From Tipula vernalis (lineage: Eukaryota > Arthropoda > Insecta > Diptera > Tipulidae), in assembly GCA_958295665.1 (NCBI GenBank), contig OY282560.1, positions 23,023,653 through 23,087,652 of the forward strand: 64,000 bases of DNA, given 5' to 3'. Of this stretch, positions 48,790-59,429 are shown piece by piece. Positions within the stretch are counted from its first letter, which is position 1; every line of letters starts with the position of its first letter. Both the position numbers and the translations under genes were made by a program. Below the pieces are notes generated by a model, which ran no database searches, was not told the DNA's origin, and saw only the letters and a program-made list of their open reading frames with translations.

Positions 48790-49030
48790 TAGACTTTTAA
48801 ATTTTTGCTGATCTTGTATTATTACACCCGCACAATGCATTGGTTCATGCCAGCCACTGATGTATAGCACTGACTGTAAAAGGTGGGTTATAGTTGTGTT
48901 CATTGCCATCATCGGTCACAATCAGAAGATGAAAAATCCTTTTTGTAACCCGCATCCTATCGGGATTTGAACCCGATAGCTCCTGATCCAAACGGCGTAG
49001 ATTTAAGCACTGTGCCGCTTGGTAGGTAAC
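48790..49030 (-). mobile_element. tRNA-headed SINE
   Basis: The minus strand begins AAGCGGCACAGTGCTTAAAT (A-box-like, 49020-49001). About 40 bases later it has a B box, GGGTTCAAATCCCG (around 48975-48961). Both are internal RNA polymerase III promoter elements. The stem around the B box is longer than a normal T arm, and a roughly 170-base unrelated body follows (with ATGATGGCAATGAACACAAC). It is therefore a SINE and not a tRNA gene. The 3' end is not sharply defined. Confidence 0.65.
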
Positions 49031-51727
49031 ATTTTCAGTTAGTTATACTAATAGACGGCGTTGATTTAACAAAGACTGCTTATTACACGTACAAGTGCAA
49101 TAAACAAAATTAATAATTGAAACCCAAAGGACTCTATCGTGAGTACCGGTGGAGTGGAAATTTCCTCTCCATTTTCACTTTCGTATCGTGAGTTACGGTG
49201 GAGTCGAAATATTTTCAAAATGGAAATTATACTGGAATATTTTTGGTGTCATGAATTATTGGTACGTCATGACAAGTGTTATTTTTTATGGAAAATTTTG
49301 TAACGGGAAAACTGTAGAATGTCATTGTAGTGCAAATAATTGAAATAGGGATCAAAACGTTATTTTGAAACAGGGGTTAAAATTGGGTCTGAGGGCAATA
49401 AAACGGGATTAAAGTTATAGCGTTTCGCGAAATAACGAGTTCAAACTACAGTAGATCCAGGATGTAAAAAGGGATTTTATCATCCGTTGATTGCAATTGA
49501 TGAACTCATGGACCTATTTCAACACTGCAAAATCGAGAGCGGCTGGAATTATTTAATTCGAACTCACCCCAAAAATTAGAAAAGTTTTTTGCTGGAATAC
49601 AACAATACACTTCAATCTTCAATGCACAACCGGCTGCCTCCATCATCAAATTTATTTTAAGAGGAGATTAGAAGAGAACGCTGTTATGATTGTAATAGTA
49701 AAGTAACCGAGAAAGACCTAGTAAACGAAAACAAACTATCTTCCAAGTTCAACCAACCACCACACGGTGGTAAGCGAGAATGGAGGAGATGTTGCATTAC
49801 AAAATGATTAAACCAGAAACAAATTGTAGAATATGTTGTTCGTTTCAAAAAAATTGACAAAGCTTTCAGCCGATGCATGAATTAGGCTTACTTCAAAAAG
49901 TAAAAGACAAAACATAAACAAAACATGTTCTTTAGCTCTGGTAACATTTTTTAATAATTAGTTCAAAACTTCACATTAATATTTAATGTTAAATGAAGTT
50001 TTTAAAATTAAAACAAAATTTGAATTTTATACAGCAAAGAGACAATAATGCACATGGGCTCCTGATTCTTTAACAAAATGTGGCCATTTATTCAAAAGCC
50101 AATAGAATTATTTTAACTTATAGCAATGAGAAAATTCTATTTTCATGATTGAGTTAAATGTTTTTTGCGCCAGAGATCCTCTTTCGCTATTTTATTTATA
50201 GATCAAGCACTCGTTTCATGCGTAATTTTTGTCTATATAGGTAATAATTTTATATACAATTAGCTGTTTCCCTATCTCAGTATTGACTAGTGATTAAGTG
50301 TGAAATTGGTTTTGTAAATTTAATCGTCTGGAATAGTAATATGCAACGGACTTACTCAGGAATTTTTTTTAATAAATCGAACTTGGATATTTATTATGTT
50401 TACAACATGATTTGCACTCATACAGTTGCTTAGTAATAGGAAAATCTTTCTATAGCCTGGGATAGTTCATTTAGAAACATAGGTCAAACTGATAAAATAT
50501 TGGACCTTCAATAGGCGCTTATTTACATACATATTTTAATTGATATAGAAATTAATAAACAATTTTGTACATTAAAAATTAATTAGAAAACAAATTTTAT
50601 ATCAATTAAAAATTTAATGACGTTAATAAAATTTGTTGATCACTGTCATCATGTCTGTTGTTTAGACTCTAGGATGTGATGTCTAACCAGAATTCAAAAC
50701 TATCAAAATAGTTAAATGTTAAACATTTTTGAATCTGATTTGGTACAAAAATTGTGCATTTAAACCAATTTACTTTGTATAAATATAATACAGAGCTTCA
50801 AGGATACATATTTATACCACGATATTGAGAAAAATATCAGCGTTTCTGCTATGTCGCCTAATGTAATATAAACGTAAAAGATAATGTAATATGCAAATTA
50901 TGTATATCACTCGTTTAAGACGATAAAAATTTAAAGTTGATTTGCATAATAAGTAGTATCGGTTCGCGTAACTACATTACTAAACATGTAATTTTCACCC
51001 TCTTGTAAATTTGCTAACAAAACGCAATCATTTTTCTGTAATTAAATTATTAAGTGTTTTATTTGCATACCGTCTATATAATCATAGATTTTTCAATTTT
51101 CAACATCAATTTTCAATTTATGCGCTGTATATAGATTTTAACAAGTTTATTTGTGTTGTGTCATACAATTATTTTTTGTTTTATCGATACGATCTAATAT
51201 AACCTCAAGTACTATATGTAAGGCAATAAAATTAATTTAATAAAACTGTCAGAGCGCGCGATCTATCCCACGTTTATTAATTTATCATTTAAGTGATTTT
51301 ATATCAACTGTATCGATTCATTTAGTCGATGGAATTGTAAATCAGCGATGTAGTTTATGATCGCGGAAATTTTATTGATATATCTTCTTGGGTATAAATA
51401 TGTACATTATTCCTACTTAAAACATATAATTGCTCTGAATATTGCTTCCGATCAAAGTTCATTCCGTATTTTTGAGAAGCACATCAGAATCAATAAAAAA
51501 TGCAAGTTTGAGGATTTTTTCACCTAAATAAAACATTAACAAATTTTAATCAAATGGAAAGTTTAATATGATAATTAGACTAACCACATTAAAAACGGAG
51601 AATACCAACAAAGCCAAAAAGACAACAACCAATTAAGGTACAAAACCGCTTAAAAAACGAAAATAAACTCTTAAGAATTTTATAACAGGTAAACTTTTTT
51701 CCAAAATGCTCAAACAACAAACATATC
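49031..51727. other. Spacer, nothing recognised
   Basis: AT-rich DNA with short meaningless open frames. No gene or element supported. Confidence 0.35.
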
Positions 51728-54182
51728 CAAAGCTTACCTAAATATACAAGCCGTCAGGCTCAGACCAATTTTAAAAGAAGCTTAATTTAAGGGGGATACA
51801 TTTTACGATTTCCCATAAGAGCCCATGTAAAATTGAACATTTTTGATTCAAATTTTATGAATGAAAAATACTCGTAATAGAAAATATTTTTAGGTTTATA
51901 TTTAAATCAAACCTTTGAGTATAACATATTTTAGAACCAATAACTTAAATTTAGTAATTTGATTAATATAATTAAAATAAAATTGTACAAATTTACTTTT
52001 TCTTTGTATGTATATGTAAAAAATTTGGAAAAATGCAGTATAAACTTATAAAAACGAAATCAATGACGTAAGATCTTGTTTTGTAAACACAAAATTTTTT
52101 TTTTTTTGATGTTATGAAGTTGCCTACACAACGATTTTTTAAATTAAATATTTTTAACAGTGCAATAATTCTGTTAAATGGGAAACTAAGTATTTACTAA
52201 CGTACATATGTAGTTAATTTATTTAATGTTTTATTTTATTTGGTAAAGTATTTTATGCTTTTCAAATATACAGGTCGATTATAGAATCCGCGTGGACGCG
52301 GAAATATTCTAAAGTATTCATTTGTGACAGAATCACGTTTTTCTTTATCACTCGACCACACTAAATTCAATGATTTAATCATTCCGACCTCAGTGCCCTC
52401 GATGCCAAACCAATATCCGGTTGTGAAAAATGAAATGGCTTCAATCACATCACTATTTGTTTTCGACAATAAAAATTCCTCTAATTTTGATAATGTACTA
52501 TTGAGGCTTTAAAAATGGGTTTCGCTCCAAGAATGTTTTAATCAAGATAATGGCATTCTTGCACACCAAGGTACTTTTATCGTCTAACCGATCGATAGCA
52601 TTCACTAATATTTTATGTTGATATAACAACGGCACAGCATAAGCCTCTTTCAGCTGATAAAATATATTCAATGCCTTTGATCGTACATGTGATTTAACAT
52701 CCATCATGTGATCGAAAAGTTTTTCGAGAAAATCATCTCGCACCAGCTTCTTTTACTTCGGTCAATTCTTCCGACGTTAAATCTTTCAGTATTACATCGC
52801 TCATCATTTTTAATATATAAATTCTTAGAGCGTAGGAATGATTGTTTAACATTTCCAATGAAATTACGTTCAACTCGGTTACAAATAAACTTGTTCGATG
52901 TGGAACTATTTGCGGTTTTGCTAGAAACGATAAATTTATACTAATCAGCTAATAAATAATAAAATAATAAATAAAAATAAATAAATTAATTTAAATAATT
53001 TAAAAAAAAAAAATTCAACTTACTACTTTTCTCCATTGACAAATATGATATTTGTTTAGAATATGTCAAAAAATTAGCTTTTCCATTTTGTACACTGTCA
53101 AGTGAGAAACTAGTGACATCTGTAGTTTACCACAAAAAATACATTTTTCGGTTACTATTTCTGTTCGAATGAGTTTTAAAAATTAATAATCCGTTTTATT
53201 TGGTTTTCCCCGGACTTATTATGGTTAATAGAACAATCAAATGTCAAAGTGGTTTTTATGTGCGAAATTTATGTGGATTAATATTAATTATTTGAAAAAA
53301 AAACAACAATTTTATTAATATATTTTATTAATATATTTAAGAATAAACAATTTATCAGAGCCAATCAAAACTTGAAAATCTTGAAATACAATATTTTATT
53401 AAAATCACAAAAAAAAATTTTCTTAATTAATTAATTTTTAATTGACGGTACCTTTTACTTGAATTAATTTTCGTATTTTTAATTGAGCTGATGAATTCTT
53501 TTTGTTAAACTCATTTCCACCGTTAGAGATAGGAATATCATTATTCAAATTTCATTCAAATCATTATTGCAATTTTTGAATGTTGAAAACAAACGCATCG
53601 TCCGAATTTTTCGACTTCAAATCAATAATGTCCGGATGAAATAGATTCGCATGCTCGTTAATCTTTTTATTTACTAAATTATACTCCTAACTTGCTAAAA
53701 CATTATTTTGATTTGTTTTTCTGAAATATGAATTTATTTCAATTTCTTATTACCGCCATCTGATTTCAAACACGAAAACTACACGGCCATTTTGTTTTTT
53801 TTAAACTTTTTTAATTAGTCGAGTTTATAAGTAGGTGTCACTATGGCTTATTACAAAAAAAAAACATGAACGAAAGGTATGACGTCATGAGGTGGTAAAG
53901 ATGTGTTTGTAAATAAAGGGGTTTTACTAAAACATTAATTAAATATCTATAAACAAGATTTTATTAATTGATTTTCAAATCGTATATTTACCAATCATTC
54001 TTCTTGATAACGTAGAAATCAAAATTCATTTTTGTAAGATTTTTCATTTAAAAAAAACGATATTAAAAAAACATAACTTTTCATATGATTTGTATGAAAA
54101 ATTCATTTTTTTTTGTCTTTCTATCCCCCTTATATTAAGTTCGAATTTTAACCTGACGGCTTGTATATTTAGGTAAGCTTTG
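51728..54182. mobile_element. 2.45-kb long-TIR element carrying a Cap-D2 fragment
   Basis: The termini 51728-51758 and 54152-54182 are exact inverse copies over 31 bases (starting CAAAGCTTACCTAAATATAC). Similarity continues after a small gap through CTTAATWTAAGGGGGATA and more weakly for roughly 100 further bases. The interior contains a broken condensin Cap-D2 fragment on the minus strand and no recognisable transposase, so it is non-autonomous. Long arms plus a captured host fragment resemble Pack-MULE or foldback elements. The superfamily is not determined and no target-site duplication could be fixed. Confidence 0.75.
52236..52930 (-). pseudogene. Cap-D2: Condensin subunit Cap-D2 (NCAPD2) fragment, broken
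   Basis: Three minus-strand segments match consecutive HEAT-repeat regions of condensin subunit Cap-D2, which compacts mitotic chromosomes in intact form. Segment A (about 52912-52746) reads LFVTELNVISLEMLNNHSY and MMSDVILKDLTSEEL. After a frameshift, segment B (52743-52498) reads RDDFLEKLFDHMMDVKSHVR, then RLDDKSTLVCKNAI and FLERNPF, ending at a stop. Segment C (52499-52236, another frame) reads LSKLEEFLLSKTNSDVIEAI, then FFTTGYWFGIEGTE and DKEKRDSVTNEY. The acidic linker of over 100 residues that normally separates B and C is absent. No introns are seen within the matched parts. It lies wholly between the terminal inverted repeats of the surrounding element. Confidence 0.78.
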
Positions 54183-54461
54183 ACATATCATACCAAAACG
54201 AACTGGAACACGCAGGTACATAGGTTTTAACACTATACCATTTTAAACAAAATCGAAAAAGGGCAAAATTTAGTGAGGCTTGAATAACTCAAAATAACAA
54301 AAGCAATAGTAGTAACTTGATAAGAACAATAGAGAGTTGAATGACAAAATCAACGCTAAAACAAACAAAATCGATAAAGAAACTGATGAAGGAATTAATT
54401 CCGAAACCACAGTTTCTTTACCTGTAAAACTGATTATCGCATTAACGAATATAACACAATT

Positions 54462-54585
54462 ATACCCTAGACAGACTATGGTTTAATAAACAAAGGGATT
54501 AGCTAAAATCGAGGTTGACACACTGCGACTAATCTCGAAAAATTCACTAAATCGGTTCTATTAAATCGCAGTGTGTCTAGGGTAT
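54462..54585. mobile_element. Mariner-type MITE, about 124 bp
   Basis: Termini TACCCTAGACA and TGTCTAGGGTA are inverted and carry TA at each end, as expected for Tc1/mariner target duplication. An inner copy of ACACACTGCGA occurs near 54519. No coding. Confidence 0.6.
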
Positions 54586-56464
54586 TACAGAAACAAAGCA
54601 AAACAGTTTTTAATTTTTAATAATAGGAAAATTGTTAATTGGTATAGTTTTGGGACAGATACACGATTGTTTAGCAAGCAAGTATTTTTGTTATGAAATA
54701 AACAAAATATCTGCTATTTTGCTCATAGACAAAAAATTGAACATTTACATATATCGTGTTTTTTGCAAAAATTTGCTAAATTATCGGGTATCTACCCCAT
54801 TATCGGTGGCTCACATTTACTAAGCACATGGGACAAACAATTTGGTATTCGTATTAAAACACAGTCGTTTGTTCCAGGTTGAGTGGTCTTTGAAATTGGC
54901 AAACTAAATTGCATCAGAAAACCATTATTTTTATCTTTAAATTATGAAAAAAACTGGGTTAAATACCTAAAACTTGCAATCAGCAGACTTGCAATCAAAA
55001 TGACAAACATACAAAATAAACAAAATCCCAAAAAAACACCATTTCGCAAGAAATCTAATGTGACGTAATTATGCCGGTATGATTCCCTAAAATAGAACTG
55101 ATAACAAACCAAGACCTTTTTCATATGTTTAATGTTTATATAAAAATATTAATTCCATAATAAAACAACTTCCTGCAAAATCATATTGAGGAAAAAAAAT
55201 ATTTCCGCGAATTGAAATAAGTATGTATATTGTATAAATACAATCACAATTTTCATTTATTACATTAATCAAAATTATTTGTAAAATATTAACACACTTC
55301 GAGTGTATTATCAAAATTATGGGTATAGTTGGCGTGCACGTGGTTTATACACACATTTAACACGTTCACATTTAAATCTTCAAGTATCATATTTCACAAT
55401 TTTACATTGTATGTTTATACAATTTTTGTACTTACTTCTATTCAGTTGGTTTTATTTATATAATGTCGCGTGTATGTTGTGTCCGACACTTAGTGTGCGC
55501 TTTCCTGATTTTAAATAATTGAGTCACAATCTGAAATAGAATAAGATAAAATTATAAATGAATTTTATGTTTCAAAGAATTAATGTTTGTTGCTATAAAT
55601 AATTTTTTTTTTTTTGAATGATTACTAAAAAAATCTATTTCTAAACTATTATTTAAAAAATGTTGTCTCTCTTCACTTTTCTTTTTTAGTTTTTTAAGTG
55701 TAGACAAACTATATAGTTTACATACAAGAATATCATGAAGTGTCGTGTGACAGTGATAAAATGCTGTTGATATTTCCTATAGAATTATTTCGTAAACACG
55801 TGACTCGTTTTTTTAAAATTTATTGTAATACGCTGAATACAGGCACATAACGTAAATACAATGTAAATAATGTAATGCAAATAAATTATGAGCGCGCGCG
55901 ATAAAAAATAAAAATGACAAATACCGATTAATCAGTGAAAATACTGGAAATTTCATAATTCCAAAATTTGTTGCGCGGTTTGAGAATTTAGAATACCGCA
56001 GTCTATTATTGGTGATTTGGTTTTGAATAGTAGAATAGAATTATATTCAAGGCAGGAAATGGCCAAACCCGAAGAAAGGTGAGAAAACATTTAGCTTTTC
56101 TTCTTTGAATGCAGTAAAGCTTTGAGCCTGAAAAAATTTCCGAAATATAAGGTATTAGGCAATTTATAATATTCGAACGATTTTTGATGAGAAATTTTGA
56201 TTTGGCTCCTTTCAAATTGCTCTCCATCGGATACTGTAAGTAAAATATATCAAACACGATGAGTCCCTAGGAACGTATAATACAATCGATAATGTTTGCA
56301 TGCTGTTATAGACACTCAAACAGATATGGCTAGCTGGAAGGTTGGAAATACGTCTCCTATAAATCATGAGCTTCTTAATGCAGTACCAATATTTTCTTTT
56401 CATAAAATTTGTCCCAATGACAGTAAAATTTGGTTCAGTGTGTGTATGCCGCTGTTTTAAGATA
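54586..56464. other. Spacer, nothing recognised
   Basis: Short open frames on both strands lack features. A GCGCGCGC run lies near 55891. Confidence 0.35.
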
Positions 56465-57240
56465 TTTAAGAATTTCACAAAAATGTTAAAAGATTTTAGG
56501 ATTTCATGCATTTAAAACAAGATATCAAGAATTTTAGAGTTCTAAATTGCTCAAATTAAGAAAATTAAAGAATTTTGACAAGTTTAAAAAAATTGACGAA
56601 ATTTCCTGAATTTTTAAAAAATTGCCAATTAAGAATTTAGGAAAATTTAATTAATTAAAAGATTCCAATAATTTTAAGAATGTTAGATTAAGAGCCGACA
56701 CTTTCTCTTACAATTTTTGGAAAATTTAACTTGATAAAATAAATAAATATTCAAATTGTTAGAATTTAATAAGGGAGCTAATTTTCAGGCGCGAAGTTAT
56801 TGAGATTCTGATCATCTTTAAATTCTCTAAGTTTGCACATTTTTCGAGAATTTTAACAAATTAAAACAACTTTAAGAAATTGCGTTTTTTAAGGTTCTAA
56901 GAAATTAAAGAATTCAAAATTTTTGAGAGATTTAAGAATTAAGATGAATTTAGATCATTTCAAGATACCAATTTATCAAGAAATTAACAAATATAATTTT
57001 CATTAAATTTTAAGAACAACAAGGAAGTTCGAGAATTTTAAAAAATTTAAAGATTGGAGTTTTATGATTCTAAGAATTTTGAGAACTGGAATTTTTTGTA
57101 TTTCATCAAAAGTGCTTGGTCCCTTGGCACTTCTGTAATTGTTGATTCTTTAAGAGTTTAATCAAATTCAGAAATAAAATGTTTAAATTGTTCAAATTTC
57201 TTGAAAATTCAAAAATTTTCAGGAAATTTTAAAAATAAAT
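56465..57240. repeat. Degenerate AAGAATTTTA-rich low-complexity sequence
   Basis: Irregular repetition of AAGAATTTTAA and TTTAAGAAT words. No gene. Confidence 0.5.
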
Positions 57241-57262
57241 CTCTTAAAGAACCGAGTCTACC

Positions 57263-57420
57263 ATACAATAATATTTTCAATTTAAAAAATTCAAAAAGAT
57301 TTTTAATTGGCTGAGAAAATGAAAATTTAATTTTTTCGGGTCTAAACAATTTTTTAAATTTTCATTTTCTCAGCTAATTAAATTTTTTTTGAATTTTTTC
57401 AATTGAAAATAATCTTGTAT
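57263..57420. repeat. Hairpin with about 67-bp arms
   Basis: The left arm 57263-57330 and the inverted right arm 57354-57420 match at close to 90%, with a 23-base loop. The best block is GCTGAGAAAATGAAAATTTA. Non-coding. Confidence 0.8.
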
Positions 57421-57589
57421 GCTGCACTTGGTCAAGAACCAGAAGATTTTAACGAAAATAAAGCAATACTTTTGGAATTATATCGAAAAAACTAAATCCG
57501 ATTTTTCTTTTCGTTTTTCAGTGGGTAAAGCGCTTTAGTAAGGAAAAAAAATCTCAATCTTCGATGGAAGAAAATCTCGGATTTGAAAT

Positions 57590-58515
57590 TTATGAAACTT
57601 ATAAATCTTATGAATCTCATAAATCTTAAGAATCTTATGAATCTCGTGAATCTTATTGGTCTTACGATTTTTGAAATTCCATGAATTTAAAAGAACCTTA
57701 TGAATCATAGGAGTCTTATGAATTTTATTAATTTCATAAATCTTAGAAATTTCATGAATCTTATAAATCTTATGAATATCGTGAGCATTACGAATCTTAT
57801 GAATCTATGTATCTTAAAAATCTTATGAATCTATTATATATCTATTAATCTTGTGAATTTTATGAATCTTATGAATCTCACGAATCTTATGAATTTATGA
57901 ATCTCATGTAGTTTATTAATCTTACAACTCCTATAAACCTTGTGGGTTAACTAAATCTTTTGAACTTTGGAATCTCAAGAATATTTTGAATGTTATGGAA
58001 TGCTGAAGTCTATGAATTTAAATGAATCTTATAAAACATAGGAATCTTATGAATATTATTAATTTTATGAATCTCTTACAAACCTTATGAATCTTATCAA
58101 TTTTATGAATCACATGAATCTTATGAATCTTACGAATTTTATGAATCTTATGAAGATTATGAATTATATGAGTCGTTTGGACAGTCGTTGAATTATTTTA
58201 TGAATCTGATTAACCGTATGAACCTTATGAATTCTGTGAATCTAATGAATATTATGAATGTTATGAATCTTATGGATCTCACTAATCTAATGAATCGTGT
58301 GCGTCTTACGAATCTTATGAATCTTAAGAATCTTGTGAATCTTATGAATCTTATTAACCTTGCGAATTCTATGAACCTTGTGTATCAACTAAATTTTATG
58401 GATCTATGAACTTAAACGAAACTTACGAATCATAGGAATCTTAAGAATTTAATTAATTTTATGAATCTCTTGAACCTAATGAGTCGTACGAATCTTATGA
58501 ATCTAATGTACCCGA
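57590..58515. repeat. (ATGAATCTT)n minisatellite
   Basis: About 100 imperfect copies of a 9-base unit with variants (GAATCTTAT, GAATCTCAT). Because the unit is a multiple of three it yields an open frame of Met-Asn-Leu repeats (58188-58409), which is an artefact and not a gene. Confidence 0.9.
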
Positions 58516-58829
58516 TGACAATAAAAATACAGAGACTGTTTTTAATTTTTTTTTCTCATCTATGTAGAATGCTTTTTCAAATTATCTGTTTTTCGTATGT
58601 GTGCAATAAAAATAGTATTTTCATTAAAAAAAATCAGTTCTCTATTGCTATTACTTTTCGAGTTAACTATCATGTCTAAAAAAGTCGTCTCACTCTCAAA
58701 GATTGAACTGTACGAAGCTCGAAATTCGACAACCTAAGCCAAGTTAATTAAAATGTTTAAAAGACGGTTAGATCTTGAACGCTTCTAACAACAATAACAA
58801 AATTAGCACCAAATATTTGTCAGACTTTT

Positions 58830-59057
58830 AGATGGACTCTTAACCTGGAGGAGCGACTCAATGGATTGGCATTATTAACTTTTCACAGAGATGTGGGTAT
58901 ATCAATAGATGGTGTCTTCGATGATTGTCCTTAGTGTCACGACGAATTCATATAAAATTATAAAAAATTAATAAAAATTGAATTTAAATTTAAATAAATC
59001 TTTTTAAAGAACCCCCCCCCCCCCCCCCCCCCTTAAAAAATGTCTGGTTAAGCCACT
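58830..59057 (+). pseudogene. hAT transposase C-terminus and 3' end
   Basis: The frame RWTLNLEERLNGLALLTFHR, followed by DVGISIDGVF and a stop at 58932, matches the end of the hAT dimerisation region. About 80 bases later comes a run of 21 C (59012-59032), then TTAAAAAATGTCTGGTTAAGCCACTG. Read in reverse this is CAGTGGCTTAACCAG...GGGGG, a typical hAT terminus with a G run. The element end is therefore put at about 59057. The rest of the transposase is missing upstream. Confidence 0.65.
59012..59032. repeat. 21-base poly-C tract
   Basis: A pure C run in very AT-rich DNA, interpreted as part of the hAT 3' terminus. Its exact length may be unreliable in the assembly. Confidence 0.85.
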
Positions 59058-59429
59058 GGTGTTGGAAAACCTGTGTTTGTGTCATCTTTTCTGAACAAAT
59101 TAATTTTGAGCTCAACCAATGATCAAAATTTCGTGGACATTCGTTATGAACTTATCGTAAGTTAAGACATTCGTTATGAACTATTGGTAAGAAAAACTCT
59201 TTTGTTTGCAAAAATTGTTTAGTTGGTTCGAATGTATTCAACAACTTTAGTTTATTTGGCCCATGGAGATGTTAGTGATTCAGATGAAGAAGATTGTCTA
59301 ACAAAACATATGAGGCGCAATCTGCAAAACAATTGTAGATGGTTTAGTAGAATTGTGGATGAGCCATGCCAGCAAATCGGTAATATAGTGGTTTCTCGTT
59401 CGTTTATTTCGTCCACCTCTCAATATTAA
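59058..59429 (+). other. Unrecognised two-exon coding-like segment
   Basis: Directly after the hAT end the frame reads GVGKPVFVSSFLNKLILSST and DQNFVDIRYEL to a donor GTAAGT at 59157 or, after a tandem duplication, GTAAGA at 59187. An acceptor TTGTTTAG at 59222 continues in phase with VRMYSTTLVYLAHGDVSDSD, EEDCLTKHMRRN and RWFSRIVDEPCQQIG, followed by a candidate donor GTAATA near 59379. Composition and splice signals look like a genuine protein gene fragment, but I do not recognise the family. The upstream part would have been displaced by the hAT insertion, so it is probably broken. Confidence 0.4.

Noticed and set aside
48955..49025. Functional tRNA gene on the minus strand
   Set aside because: The stem around the B box is too long, no proper acceptor stem or anticodon arm can be drawn, and a SINE-like body follows.
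58188..58409. Plus-strand frame of Met-Asn-Leu repeats
   Set aside because: Direct product of the 9-base ATGAATCTT minisatellite.
46243..59057. Idea that CAGTGGCGGCTTAA at 46243 and the hAT end at 59057 bound one 12.8-kb hAT element
   Set aside because: The termini differ after the first bases, and many unrelated elements lie between.
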